A DNA stretch of 64,000 bases, from NCBI RefSeq assembly GCF_003594915.1, contig NZ_QZCS01000009.1, positions 62,001 through 126,000 on the forward strand. Direction: 5' to 3'. Below the pieces are notes generated by a model. That model did no database searches, was not told where the DNA came from, and saw only the letters and a list, made by a program, of their open reading frames with translations. Source of the stretch: Enterobacter chuandaensis (lineage in GTDB: Bacteria; Pseudomonadota; Gammaproteobacteria; Enterobacterales; Enterobacteriaceae). The translations under genes were made by a program, and so were the position numbers. This document shows positions 29,389 to 38,490 of the stretch, piece after piece (the stretch's first letter is position 1; each line of letters opens with the position of its first letter).

Positions 29389-31134
29389 ATGGCCGGAAGA
29401 ATCCCACGCGTTTTCATCAATGACCTGCTCGCCAGAACCGACATCGTCGATCTCATCGACGCGCGGGTAAAGCTGAAAAAGCAGGGTAAGAACTACCATG
29501 CGTGCTGTCCGTTCCATAACGAAAAAACCCCCTCCTTCACCGTAAACGGTGAAAAACAGTTTTACCATTGCTTCGGCTGTGGCGCACACGGTAATGCCGT
29601 CGATTTTTTGATGAACTACGATAAGCTCGAGTTCGTTGAAACCGTCGAAGAGCTGGCGGCGATGCATAACCTTGAAGTGCCGTATGAAGCAGGCAGTGGG
29701 CCAAGTCAGATCGAGCGCCATCAGAGGCAAACGCTGTATCAACTGATGGATGGCCTGAATTCGTTTTACCAACAGTCTCTTAAGCACTCTGCGGCTGAGC
29801 CTGCGCGTCAGTATCTGAACAAGCGCGGACTGAGCGACGATGTGATTGCGCGTTTCGCTATTGGTTACGCCCCGCCCGGCTGGGACAACGTGTTAAAGCG
29901 TTTTGGCGGCAATAGCGAAGATCGTAAATCTCTCATCGACGCAGGCATGCTGGTCACCAACGACCAGGGACGAAGCTACGACCGCTTCCGTGAACGGGTG
30001 ATGTTCCCGATCCGCGACAAGCGTGGCCGGGTAATTGGTTTTGGTGGTCGCGTGCTGGGTGATGCCCTGCCGAAATACCTCAACTCTCCGGAAACCGATA
30101 TTTTTCATAAGGGCCGCCAGCTTTACGGTCTTTATGAGGCGCAGCAGGACAACGCGGAACCTCCGCGTCTGCTGGTCGTCGAAGGCTATATGGACGTCGT
30201 TGCGCTGGCGCAGTACGACATTAACTACGCCGTTGCGTCGCTAGGTACGTCCACCACCGCCGATCATATTCAACTGCTGTTCAGGGTGACCAACAACGTC
30301 ATCTGCTGTTACGACGGTGACCGGGCCGGACGCGACGCCGCCTGGCGAGCGCTGGAAACCGCGCTGCCGTATATGACCGACGGGCGTCAGCTACGCTTTA
30401 TGTTCCTGCCCGACGGTGAAGACCCGGATACGCTGGTGCGTAAAGAGGGCAAAGCGGCATTTGAAGCGCGGATGGAGCAGGCACAGCCGCTCTCCACGTT
30501 TCTGTTTAATAGCCTGATGCCGCAGGTTGATTTGAGTACCCCTGACGGGCGCGCGCAGCTCAGTACGCTGGCGCTGCCGTTAATCAACCAGGTGCCCGGC
30601 GAAACGCTGCGCATCTACCTGCGTCAGGAGTTAGGCAACAAGCTCGGCATTCTGGATGACAGCCAGCTTGAACGTTTAATGCCTAAACAGGCTGAAAACG
30701 GCACGGTTCGCCCCGCGCCTCAGCTAAAACGCACAACCATGCGTATACTGATAGGATTGCTGGTACAAAACCCCGAGCTTGCTCCGCAAGTGCCGTCGCT
30801 GGCGGGTTTGAACCACGAAAAGTTGCCCGGACTTGGCTTATTTTCAGAACTGGTCAACACTTGTTTGTCTCAGCCAGGTCTGACCACCGGACAACTTTTA
30901 GAGCATTATCGCGGCACAAAAGAGGCCGCTACCCTTGAAAAACTGTCGATGTGGGACGATATAGCAGATAAGGATATTGCAGAAAAAACGTTCACCGACT
31001 CGCTCAACCATATGTTTGATTCGATGCTTGAGCTGCGCCAGGAAGAGTTGATAGCTCGCGAGCGCACGCACGGCTTAAGCAGCGAAGAACGCCGAGAGCT
31101 CTGGATGATTAACCAGGAACTGGCGAAGAAATAA
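29389..31134 (+). CDS. dnaG: DNA primase DnaG
   Basis: A 581-aa protein, the E. coli length. The N-terminal zinc finger has CCPFHNEKTPSF ... HCFGCGAHG (CHC2 type); the TOPRIM domain shows LLVVEGYMDVV and CYDGDRAGRDAA; the C-terminal helicase-binding domain follows. It makes RNA primers at the replication fork. ATG 29389 gives the family N-terminus MAGRIPRVFI; the in-frame TTG at 29380 does not. Confidence 0.97.
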   Translation: MAGRIPRVFINDLLARTDIVDLIDARVKLKKQGKNYHACCPFHNEKTPSFTVNGEKQFYHCFGCGAHGNAVDFLMNYDKLEFVETVEELAAMHNLEVPYEAGSGPSQIERHQRQTLYQLMDGLNSFYQQSLKHSAAEPARQYLNKRGLSDDVIARFAIGYAPPGWDNVLKRFGGNSEDRKSLIDAGMLVTNDQGRSYDRFRERVMFPIRDKRGRVIGFGGRVLGDALPKYLNSPETDIFHKGRQLYGLYEAQQDNAEPPRLLVVEGYMDVVALAQYDINYAVASLGTSTTADHIQLLFRVTNNVICCYDGDRAGRDAAWRALETALPYMTDGRQLRFMFLPDGEDPDTLVRKEGKAAFEARMEQAQPLSTFLFNSLMPQVDLSTPDGRAQLSTLALPLINQVPGETLRIYLRQELGNKLGILDDSQLERLMPKQAENGTVRPAPQLKRTTMRILIGLLVQNPELAPQVPSLAGLNHEKLPGLGLFSELVNTCLSQPGLTTGQLLEHYRGTKEAATLEKLSMWDDIADKDIAEKTFTDSLNHMFDSMLELRQEELIARERTHGLSSEERRELWMINQELAKK

Positions 31135-31287
31135 AAAATTTAACGGCTTAAGTGCCGAATATCGATCGGGAAGCCCCCGGCAGCCGCACTGAGAGGCAGC
31201 GGCAAAAATATAAGTACGCCCTCGCTTTAAAGGTTGGCAGCCCCATCGCCGACACCAATCAAACGAATTAAGTGTGGATACCGTCTT

Positions 31288-33132
31288 ATGGAGCAAAACC
31301 CGCAGTCACAGCTGAAACTTCTTGTCCAACGCGGTAAGGAGCAAGGCTATCTGACCTATGCCGAGGTCAATGACCATCTGCCGGAAGATATCGTCGATTC
31401 AGATCAAATCGAAGACATCATCCAAATGATCAATGACATGGGCATTCAGGTGATGGAAGAAGCACCTGATGCCGATGATCTGTTGCTGGCTGAAACCTCC
31501 AACAACACTGACGAAGATGCGGAAGAAGCTGCTGCACAGGTACTGTCCAGCGTGGAATCTGAAATCGGGCGTACCACTGACCCGGTCCGCATGTACATGC
31601 GCGAAATGGGTACCGTTGAACTGTTGACCCGCGAAGGCGAAATTGACATCGCAAAACGCATCGAAGACGGGATCAACCAGGTTCAGTGCTCTGTCGCCGA
31701 ATACCCGGAAGCGATCACCTATCTGCTGGAGCAGTACGATCGCGTTGAAGCGGAAGAAGCGCGCCTGTCTGACCTGATCACCGGTTTTGTCGACCCGAAC
31801 GCTGAAGAAGATATGGCGCCAACCGCCACTCACGTCGGTTCTGAGCTGTCTCAGGAAGAGATGGATGACGACGAAGACGAAGATGAGGAAGAAGACGACG
31901 ACAGCGCGGACGATGACAACAGCATCGACCCGGAACTGGCGCGTGAGAAGTTTGCCGAACTGCGTACCCAGTACGAAGTAACGCGTGACACCATTAAAGC
32001 GAAAGGCCGCAGCCATGCTGCCGCTCAGGAAGAGATCCTGAAGCTGTCTGAAGTGTTCAAACAGTTCCGCCTGGTGCCAAAACAGTTCGACTACCTGGTA
32101 AACAGCATGCGCGTAATGATGGATCGCGTACGCACCCAGGAACGCATCATCATGAAGCTGTGCGTTGAGCAGTGCAAAATGCCGAAGAAGAACTTCATCA
32201 CCCTCTTCACCGGCAACGAAACCAGCGAAACCTGGTTCAACGCGGCTATCGCGATGAACAAGCCGTGGTCTGAAAAACTGCACGACGTAAAGGACGATGT
32301 CTATCGCGGTCTGCAGAAGCTGCAGCAGATTGAAGAAGAGACCGGTCTGACCATCGAGCAGGTCAAGGACATCAACCGTCGTATGTCCATCGGTGAAGCG
32401 AAAGCCCGCCGAGCGAAGAAAGAGATGGTTGAAGCGAACTTGCGTCTGGTTATCTCTATCGCCAAGAAATACACCAACCGCGGTCTGCAGTTCCTGGATC
32501 TGATTCAGGAAGGCAACATCGGTCTGATGAAAGCGGTAGATAAGTTCGAATACCGTCGTGGTTACAAGTTCTCCACTTACGCAACATGGTGGATCCGTCA
32601 GGCGATTACCCGCTCTATCGCGGACCAGGCGCGCACCATCCGTATTCCGGTGCATATGATTGAGACCATCAACAAGCTCAACCGTATCTCCCGCCAGATG
32701 CTGCAGGAGATGGGCCGCGAGCCGACGCCGGAAGAGCTGGCCGAGCGCATGCTGATGCCGGAAGACAAGATCCGTAAAGTGCTGAAGATCGCCAAAGAGC
32801 CAATCTCCATGGAAACGCCAATCGGTGATGATGAAGATTCGCATCTGGGTGATTTCATCGAGGATACCACCCTCGAGTTGCCGCTGGACTCTGCCACTAC
32901 CGAGAGCCTGCGAGCTGCAACGCACGACGTTCTGGCTGGCCTGACCGCCCGTGAAGCAAAAGTGCTGCGTATGCGTTTCGGTATCGACATGAACACCGAC
33001 CATACGCTGGAAGAAGTGGGTAAACAGTTCGACGTGACCCGCGAACGTATCCGTCAGATCGAAGCGAAGGCGCTGCGTAAGCTGCGTCACCCAAGCCGCT
33101 CTGAAGTGCTGCGTAGCTTCCTGGACGACTAA
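31288..33132 (+). CDS. rpoD: RNA polymerase sigma-70 factor RpoD
   Basis: A 614-aa housekeeping sigma factor. Region 1.1 is at the N-terminus, a highly acidic stretch (about 185-220) lies in the non-conserved region, and regions 2 ([15 protein letters not shown]), 3 and 4 ([19 protein letters not shown]) are intact. ATG 31288 is the start by homology. The gene ends on an intrinsic terminator. Confidence 0.98.
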   Translation: MEQNPQSQLKLLVQRGKEQGYLTYAEVNDHLPEDIVDSDQIEDIIQMINDMGIQVMEEAPDADDLLLAETSNNTDEDAEEAAAQVLSSVESEIGRTTDPVRMYMREMGTVELLTREGEIDIAKRIEDGINQVQCSVAEYPEAITYLLEQYDRVEAEEARLSDLITGFVDPNAEEDMAPTATHVGSELSQEEMDDDEDEDEEEDDDSADDDNSIDPELAREKFAELRTQYEVTRDTIKAKGRSHAAAQEEILKLSEVFKQFRLVPKQFDYLVNSMRVMMDRVRTQERIIMKLCVEQCKMPKKNFITLFTGNETSETWFNAAIAMNKPWSEKLHDVKDDVYRGLQKLQQIEEETGLTIEQVKDINRRMSIGEAKARRAKKEMVEANLRLVISIAKKYTNRGLQFLDLIQEGNIGLMKAVDKFEYRRGYKFSTYATWWIRQAITRSIADQARTIRIPVHMIETINKLNRISRQMLQEMGREPTPEELAERMLMPEDKIRKVLKIAKEPISMETPIGDDEDSHLGDFIEDTTLELPLDSATTESLRAATHDVLAGLTAREAKVLRMRFGIDMNTDHTLEEVGKQFDVTRERIRQIEAKALRKLRHPSRSEVLRSFLDD

Positions 33133-33150
33133 TCGGTCCTGAAAGTTAAA

Positions 33151-33178
33151 AAGCTCCCAATCGGGAGCTTTTTTTTGT
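33151..33178 (+). terminator. Intrinsic terminator after rpoD
   Basis: Stem AAGCTCCC/GGGAGCTT with an AATC loop followed by eight T. Confidence 0.92.
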
Positions 33179-33183
33179 TTATT

Positions 33184-33227
33184 CCCTCTCCCTGTGGGAG
33201 AGGGCCAGGGTGAGGGCATCAGGCCGC
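33184..33227 (-). repeat. GC-rich intergenic palindromic repeat, full copy (inverted)
   Basis: Its reverse complement begins GCGGCCTGATGCCCTCACCC and is almost identical to 9055-9098. It lies between the rpoD terminator and the convergent mug gene. Confidence 0.8.
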
Positions 33228-33233
33228 AGAGGA

Positions 33234-33740
33234 TTACAGACCCCGCACCATCAGCGCCTCATCCAGTTCCCGATACGCCTCCACCAGCTTATCCAGCGTC
33301 GCCCTGTTCAGCCCACTCGGATTCGGCAGCACCCACACCTGCGTCACGCCGATAGTGATGCTCTGCTTACCCCACTTAGCCCCGCGCTGGCTAAACGCCT
33401 GCTCGTAAGCCTGCTTACCGAGGATCGCCAGTGCGGCTGGCTGGTAGTCTTCAATTTTCCTGACCAACTCTCGCCCGCCGCTGCGCAGTTCATGCAGGTT
33501 AACCTCGCTCGCCTGCACGGTTGGTCGCTCGACCAACATGGTAATACCGCAGCGCGTATCCAGCAGGTGCTGCTCCTCTTCGGGCTTGAGTAACCTGTCG
33601 GTGAACCCGGCCTGGTAGATCACTTTCCAGAAGCGATTTCCCGGATGGGCAAAGTGAAAACCGGTGTGCGCCGAGGACTTTCCCGGGTTGATACCGCAAA
33701 ACACCACCCGTAGGCCAGGTGCAAGAATATCATTGATCAT
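33234..33740 (-). CDS. mug: G/U mismatch-specific DNA glycosylase Mug
   Basis: A 168-aa uracil-DNA glycosylase superfamily protein, the E. coli length. The catalytic motif is FCGINPG with the key Asn, and the insertion loop is LPNPSGLNR. It removes uracil and 3,N4-ethenocytosine opposite G. ATG 33740 follows GGGAG and matches the E. coli start; the GTG at 33752 does not. Confidence 0.95.
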   Translation of the reverse strand: MINDILAPGLRVVFCGINPGKSSAHTGFHFAHPGNRFWKVIYQAGFTDRLLKPEEEQHLLDTRCGITMLVERPTVQASEVNLHELRSGGRELVRKIEDYQPAALAILGKQAYEQAFSQRGAKWGKQSITIGVTQVWVLPNPSGLNRATLDKLVEAYRELDEALMVRGL

Positions 33741-33864
33741 CTTTACTCCCACTGATACATCGTTATGGAAGTATAAAGGATTGATTATGCGTTGTTTATA
33801 AAAACAGCAAGCAGGAGTGAATGGCTGGATTGCTGCAGGGAGTTACTTTATAATTCACCGCCAC

Positions 33865-33940
33865 GGCCCCTTAGCTCAGTGGTTAGAGCAGGCGACTCAT
33901 AATCGCTTGGTCGCTGGTTCAAGTCCAGCAGGGGCCACCA
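33865..33940 (+). tRNA. ileX: tRNA-Ile2 (CAU anticodon, lysidine-modified), ileX
   Basis: A 76-nt cloverleaf from GGCCCCTTAGCTCAGTGG to an encoded CCA end, with anticodon CAU in GACTCATAATC. The sequence and the position after mug match E. coli ileX, a minor isoleucine tRNA whose C34 is changed to lysidine to read AUA, rather than a methionine tRNA. A prophage starts just after its 3' end. Confidence 0.92.
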
Positions 33941-33950
33941 AATTTTAGCT
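33915..33950. other. Probable prophage attachment site (bacterial-prophage junction)
   Basis: The 3' half of ileX abuts the prophage late-control end. Phage 186 uses the near-identical tRNA gene ileY as attB, so the crossover core is probably within the T-arm and acceptor stem here. The matching copy and the integrase gene should lie beyond the right edge; exact borders cannot be fixed from this window. Confidence 0.55.
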
Positions 33951-33966
33951 TTAAAATCATATAATT

Positions 33967-33993
33967 AAGCCACTCGAAAGAGTGGCTTTTTTG
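33967..33993. terminator. Intrinsic terminator after ileX
   Basis: Stem AGCCACTC-GAAA-GAGTGGCT followed by six T on the plus strand. Confidence 0.85.
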
Positions 33994-34016
33994 TTGTCTC
34001 GTTTTTAAGTGGCGAT

Positions 34017-34047
34017 AAAATGGCGGTGGATTTTATACCGCCATTTT
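34017..34047. terminator. Bidirectional terminator at the prophage edge
   Basis: An 11-bp perfect stem AAAATGGCGGT/ACCGCCATTTT with a 9-nt loop and A/T flanks on both strands, which would insulate host and prophage transcription. Confidence 0.75.
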
Positions 34048-34060
34048 CCTGAGCGTATAA

Positions 34061-34083
34061 AAAAACCCGCACACGGCGGGCAT
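34061..34083 (-). terminator. Terminator of the ogr/B gene
   Basis: On the minus strand, GCCCGCC-GTGT-GCGGGT followed by a run of seven T, just after the ogr stop codon. Confidence 0.8.
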
Positions 34084-34097
34084 TTAACGGAAATTTA

Positions 34098-34316
34098 TCA
34101 GAGCCACAATGGCCGCTGACCACCGACAGTCGGGTGCGGCGGTGCCGGGTCGATAGCTCCTGGAGTAACAATAAAGCGCTCTATCGTTTCCATTGTCATA
34201 AACGTACAACTACAGTTGATGTTCTGGCATTGGTGGTAGCGCTCTTTTGTATTTTCTGTTAAATAGCGGCTTGTTCGTGCATGTGCGGCATGATGACACT
34301 TTGGACAATGAAACAT
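34098..34316 (-). CDS. ogr: Late-gene transcription activator Ogr (186 B/P2 Ogr family)
   Basis: A 72-aa zinc-finger protein, exactly the P2 Ogr size. It starts MFHCPKCHHAAHARTSRYL and has C-x2-C then C-x4-C (HQCQNINCSC), the Ogr/Delta zinc site. Ogr proteins bind TGT-N12-ACA boxes near -55 of late promoters and recruit RNA polymerase through the alpha subunit. The upstream gap carries an ATTCAC-N5-GTGAAT repeat that matches other likely CI sites of this prophage, so the gene is probably repressed by CI in the lysogen. ATG 34316 is chosen for length and family N-terminus. Confidence 0.92.
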   Translation of the reverse strand: MFHCPKCHHAAHARTSRYLTENTKERYHQCQNINCSCTFMTMETIERFIVTPGAIDPAPPHPTVGGQRPLWL

Positions 34317-34360
34317 AACCCACCCTACTATTCTCAATTCGTGAATCAATGATAAACATC

Positions 34361-34379
34361 AATTCACTTTTTGTGAATA
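34361..34379. promoter_or_regulatory. Candidate CI operator at the ogr/B promoter
   Basis: Inverted repeat ATTCAC-TTTTT-GTGAAT at 34362-34378, 46 bp upstream of the ogr start codon. A related ATTC-GT-GAAT repeat lies at 34337-34346. The same arms and 5-bp spacer recur at 63182-63200 near cII/apl. In phage 186, CI represses the B promoter (known). Confidence 0.65.
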
Positions 34380-34383
34380 TATT

Positions 34384-35553
34384 TTATTCATCATCCGGTT
34401 CAGCACTGTACTCCACATCGGAGAGCTTGACCTCAAGCTCTAAGCCCGTCGTGAATCCATTATTATTCAGATTGTGAGTTACCTTACTGATTAACCAAGA
34501 CTGCTCGTCTATGACGCGCTTAAAGCCCGACACGCGCACCGGTGTTTCAGGGAACAAGTCAGCCCTACCAAGCGCCAGCGTAATTGAAAACTCCGCAACA
34601 CCGCGCTGCAACTTATCCCACTTAGCCTGAGCTGCTCGCATCGCCTGAGCCTTTGAAGCGTAAACCGTCGTCAGCGCCAGCACGTTATCAGCCTCACCGG
34701 CCATATACTCACCCTCGCGCGCTTCCTGCTCTTTTTTAGCCTTTGTCTTTTTGCTGACTGGCTTTGCTTTCGGGTGTTCCAGTGCGCGCAGGTGCTTCTC
34801 TTTTGGTTTACGTTTCAGCGTGACCTTCTGCTTTTGCGGTTTCGGGTCTTTGGTGTGTAGCCATTTTGCCGTTACGCCGGTATAAGCCCCACGGTCGGCA
34901 ATAGCAAATTGATGGCGGTCACCATCACTGCGGGTCAGTGTCATTTGTGGGACTGGTTTGCCGCTGGCCGTCACTGCGCTACCGGCTTTCAGAAACAACA
35001 GTTTCCCCGCTTTCACTGATACTGCCGCCCCGTTCCGCTCAGCAAGTCTGGTCAGAAATACTGCGTCGGATTCCTGCGACTGGTCGATATGCGGTACCGG
35101 GATTTTTTTCAGCGAATCCGCGACGCTGGCCGTCAGTTTATTGCGTTTTGCAATGGCACTGACCAGTTCACCGAGAGTGGTGTCGTGCCATGACTCCTCA
35201 CGCCGTGAATTGAGTGTTCCGCGAAAATCTGCACTACGCGCACGAATGGTCAGCGTATCAGGCGCGCCCCGGTGCTCAATCTCATCAACTGTGAAATCGC
35301 CCTTATTCAGAAGTGCCGAACCCTGCCAGCCAAGCCACAGCGTCAGCACCGCCCCGCGCAGGGGTAACTCGACTTTGCCGTCAGTATCGTCGAGCTCAAT
35401 GTCGAGCTGGTCAGCTTCAAAACCCCGGTTGTCGGTCATGGTGAGAGAAATCAGCCGATCACTAAAATTGCTGGTAATGTCATGGCTGTTCAGCGTCAGC
35501 ATAAATGCCGGTGCAAGGCTCGCCCCGGCATCAATGGTCATGCCCGTCATCAT
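34384..35553 (-). CDS. D: Late control protein D (baseplate hub, gpD)
   Basis: A 389-aa protein of the P2 gpD family, with FSDRLISLTMTDNRGFEADQLDIELDDTDG and VLTLWLGWQG near the N-terminus and IDQSQESDAVFLTRLAERNGA in the middle. It is a gp27-like hub that links tail tube and spike gpV. A Lys-rich linker lies at about 235-275 (KKTKAKKEQEAREGE). Its start codon overlaps the U stop (ATGA), so the two are translationally coupled in the FETUD operon. Confidence 0.95.
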   Translation of the reverse strand: MMTGMTIDAGASLAPAFMLTLNSHDITSNFSDRLISLTMTDNRGFEADQLDIELDDTDGKVELPLRGAVLTLWLGWQGSALLNKGDFTVDEIEHRGAPDTLTIRARSADFRGTLNSRREESWHDTTLGELVSAIAKRNKLTASVADSLKKIPVPHIDQSQESDAVFLTRLAERNGAAVSVKAGKLLFLKAGSAVTASGKPVPQMTLTRSDGDRHQFAIADRGAYTGVTAKWLHTKDPKPQKQKVTLKRKPKEKHLRALEHPKAKPVSKKTKAKKEQEAREGEYMAGEADNVLALTTVYASKAQAMRAAQAKWDKLQRGVAEFSITLALGRADLFPETPVRVSGFKRVIDEQSWLISKVTHNLNNNGFTTGLELEVKLSDVEYSAEPDDE

Positions 35554-36035
35554 GCGGTCAGCCCTCCGAGCATACCCTGCAGCTTATCGGTCAGATTACC
35601 GGCAGAGTCAAGCAGTTCGCTGGCCTGCTTATTCAGGTCGCCAAACATCGCCGCCAGTGATTCGTCGACCCGTTTCAGCGAAAGTGTGAAATCAATCTTT
35701 CTGGCCGCGCCATCACTGAAAAACTCGGTGTGTGTAGTCGAGACTTTATCGACGATATACATCCCGAGGATATTGCCGGTACCCTCAATCAGCGGCCACG
35801 CTCTGCCCTCGTCGGCCATCAGTTCAACTGCCCTCAGTGATATACGGCCTCCGGTAATGGCAGGATAAAGCGTACCGGCAAGCTGGATAGAGGTTTCCCC
35901 CTCACCGAGAAACTGATAAGCGGGAGGTTTACCAACCCTGTCATTAGACACCCAGCGGTAATCCTTCGAGTGTTGCATCGACTGATAAGGCAGGGTGCGG
36001 CGTTCAAACACAAACATTCCAAGTGCAAGCATCAT
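35550..36035 (-). CDS. U: Tail protein U
   Basis: A 161-aa P2 gpU family protein that starts MMLALGMFVFERRTLPYQ and includes GRAWPLIEGTGNILGMYIV and RKIDFTLSLKRVDESLAAMFGD. It is a tail completion/baseplate component. It lies between T and D in the P2 order. Confidence 0.94.
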   Translation of the reverse strand: MMLALGMFVFERRTLPYQSMQHSKDYRWVSNDRVGKPPAYQFLGEGETSIQLAGTLYPAITGGRISLRAVELMADEGRAWPLIEGTGNILGMYIVDKVSTTHTEFFSDGAARKIDFTLSLKRVDESLAAMFGDLNKQASELLDSAGNLTDKLQGMLGGLTA

Positions 36036-36048
36036 TATTTATTCCCCC

Positions 36049-38490
36049 TCAGTCATGGCTCATACTGGCGCGCTGCCGTGCACGCTTCTCACGCTCGATC
36101 TGTTCGAGTGTGTCGCGTAGCTGTCGGTCAAGCTGATGCCCGGGCGCAACACCACCCGGTAAAGTGATGTTGTACTCACTTTTGCTCTGGTCGATGTAAG
36201 AACGTCCCGCCGGTGCGGTCACTGGCTGATAAGCCTGATAACCGCCATATGTGCTGGTTGCCGGGATATAAGAATTACTCTGCGTGGCCGCGTTGGTTTT
36301 GGCGGCAGTCTGGTCGAGGCTGTCTGACTCTTTGTTGATGATACCGAGCTTTTCGAGAAGCCAGTCGACACCGCTGCGCAACTTGTTAAATACATTGAGC
36401 GGAGCCATCAAAGCAGAGGCCAGCGCCTGACCGAATATGACGCCAACATTTTTGCAGCTATCGAGCGTTTCCTGCGTGGCCTTGACCGGTGCTATCAGGT
36501 CTTTAAACCACTGCCAGACACCGCGCAGTTTCTCACCGAGACCGTCAAAAATGGGGGCCAGTGGAGCGAACATTTCCCCGACAGGGGTAAAGGCGCTCAT
36601 GACCCCCTCAATCACCCCCGAGAAAAATGCGCTGATGGGCTCCCAATATTTACGAATGAGCAGCGCCCCGGCCACAATCGCCGCCCCAACTGCGACAATC
36701 GGCCAGGTAATCGCGCCGAGTGCGGTCACAATGGCACTACCGGTGACAGTAAATACCGTACCCAGCACGCCAGCAGCAGCGATAATGGCGTTAATCCCCA
36801 TAACAACCGGCCACGCAACGAGACCAATACCTCCGATGATACCAATCAGAGCCAGTGCGCCACCGGCGATGATGCCGATGGTTGTCGCCAGCCCTTTGTT
36901 CTTCTGGATCCAGCCGTCGAGCTTTAACACGTATTGCGTGGCGGTTTGGGTGAGTTTACGCAGCGAGCCCTCTTGCTGGTCAAACAGGTCGGTACCGACT
37001 GCCTCATAAGCAGACTGGAACTCTTTAAAGTCGCCGCCGAGGTTATCCTGCATGACCTTAACCAGTTCCTCGGTTTTACCGTCCGAGGCTTTAAACGCTT
37101 CGGTGAGCCGGTCAAGTTTGCCGCTTGAGGCTGCTTCCATCAGTACCGCCGCCGCCGAGCTGGCCTCTTCGCCGAAAATGGTTTTCATGTACTCGCCGCG
37201 CTGGCTTGTCCCGAGGTTATTTTTCTCAAAGCTGCGCTGCATTTCTTTCAGGATGGAGAATATCGGGCGCGTGTTCCCCTTGCTGTCGGACGTTTTGACG
37301 CCGAGCTCCTTAATGGCCTCAAACGCTTTTCCGGTGGGAGCCTGCAGGCGGCTGAGAATGGCGCGGCTACCCGTGCCCGCCATTGACCCGGTGATTTTGG
37401 CGTCGTGCAGCGCACCGACCATTGCGGCGGTTTGTTCGATGCTCACCCCGGCATTTTTTGCCACCGGCGCGGCATAGGTCAACGCGTCGCTCAGTCCGTC
37501 AAAATCGGCGGCGGTTTTGTTCATCGTCATCGAGAGAACATCGCCAATGTGCGCAATCTTGTCGTTTGAAAGCTGAAATGCTGATTTCATCCCGGTCAGC
37601 AGCGCAGCGTTTTCCTCCATCGAGCGTCGGTTTGACAGTGCCATATTCAGTGTGACCGGCGTCGCCGCCTGAATAGCAGCAGCGTCACCGCCGCTTTTCG
37701 CAATGATGATTTGCGCGCTCGCTGCGTCATCTGCAGAGGCTGCAGTATTGTCGCCGAGCTGGCGAGCCTGTTTGCGTAACGCCTCCATTTCTGGCGACTG
37801 CTTATCGACCCCGAGCACAGCCTGCAGCTCGGAATTTTTCTGCGCAAAGTCATAACCGGGCATCAGCAATTTAACCCCGGCCATCGTTCCCGCTGTCGCA
37901 ATACCCACCCCGGCAGCGCCTGCTGCGGCCATGTTACCGGCAAGCTCTTTACCTGATTTATATCGCTCTTTCACCCGGCTTAATTTCGCCTGCTGCGCAC
38001 TGACGCGCGCCAGTGCCTCGCGCTGGCGGTTAAGCTGCGCTGTTGTTTCGCTGATGGATGTTTTGAGCCGACGTTCATCGGCAGACAGAGTGCGGGTATT
38101 GATACCGGCCTGCATCAGTTCGGAGCGCTGACGCTGTACCGATGTTCTCAGGCTGTTGTATTTCGCCTGCAGTTCAGAAGCGGCACGCTTTGCCGCTTCG
38201 AGTGCCTGCGCCTGCGCACGGGTCGGACTGGTGGTGTTTTTAAACTGCACAGCCAGCTCACCGGCTTCACGCTTCGCCTTATCAAGCGCCTGACTGGTTA
38301 CGGCCAGTTGCGCGCTTGCCTTACGAAAGCCGTCGATTTTCGACGCCTGACCATTCAGGTCACGCAGCCCTTTTTGTGTGGTGCGAATATCACCCGACAG
38401 GGTTTTACTCGCGGTCTGGATAGATTTAAGCGGTCGGGTCGCCTGGTCGACCGCTTTCAGCAATACCTCAAGCCTCAGGTTATTACTCAT
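36049..38490 (-). CDS. T: Tail tape measure protein T
   Basis: An 813-aa protein with an N-terminal coiled-coil region (about 1-150), a TP901-type tape-measure core (about 200-480), and strong hydrophobic helices at about 525-610 (LATTIGIIAGGALALIGIIGGIGLV and following) that would be ejected into the membrane with DNA. Its length sets tail length. ATG 38490 gives MSNNLRLEVLLKAVDQ; it overlaps the end of the E' frame by 8 bp, linking T translation to the E/E' frameshift product as in P2. Confidence 0.93.
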   Translation of the reverse strand: MSNNLRLEVLLKAVDQATRPLKSIQTASKTLSGDIRTTQKGLRDLNGQASKIDGFRKASAQLAVTSQALDKAKREAGELAVQFKNTTSPTRAQAQALEAAKRAASELQAKYNSLRTSVQRQRSELMQAGINTRTLSADERRLKTSISETTAQLNRQREALARVSAQQAKLSRVKERYKSGKELAGNMAAAGAAGVGIATAGTMAGVKLLMPGYDFAQKNSELQAVLGVDKQSPEMEALRKQARQLGDNTAASADDAASAQIIIAKSGGDAAAIQAATPVTLNMALSNRRSMEENAALLTGMKSAFQLSNDKIAHIGDVLSMTMNKTAADFDGLSDALTYAAPVAKNAGVSIEQTAAMVGALHDAKITGSMAGTGSRAILSRLQAPTGKAFEAIKELGVKTSDSKGNTRPIFSILKEMQRSFEKNNLGTSQRGEYMKTIFGEEASSAAAVLMEAASSGKLDRLTEAFKASDGKTEELVKVMQDNLGGDFKEFQSAYEAVGTDLFDQQEGSLRKLTQTATQYVLKLDGWIQKNKGLATTIGIIAGGALALIGIIGGIGLVAWPVVMGINAIIAAAGVLGTVFTVTGSAIVTALGAITWPIVAVGAAIVAGALLIRKYWEPISAFFSGVIEGVMSAFTPVGEMFAPLAPIFDGLGEKLRGVWQWFKDLIAPVKATQETLDSCKNVGVIFGQALASALMAPLNVFNKLRSGVDWLLEKLGIINKESDSLDQTAAKTNAATQSNSYIPATSTYGGYQAYQPVTAPAGRSYIDQSKSEYNITLPGGVAPGHQLDRQLRDTLEQIEREKRARQRASMSHD

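Noticed and set aside
31399-33219. A 606-codon minus-strand ORF opposite rpoD
   Set aside because: It is a mirror of the strongly biased rpoD codons (VFDLIF- and HFF-type low-complexity stretches), with no plausible domain or ribosome site.
33865-33940. Calling the tRNA elongator tRNA-Met because of its CAU anticodon
   Set aside because: The body of the tRNA and the position after mug match ileX, whose CAU is modified to lysidine-AU and reads isoleucine AUA.
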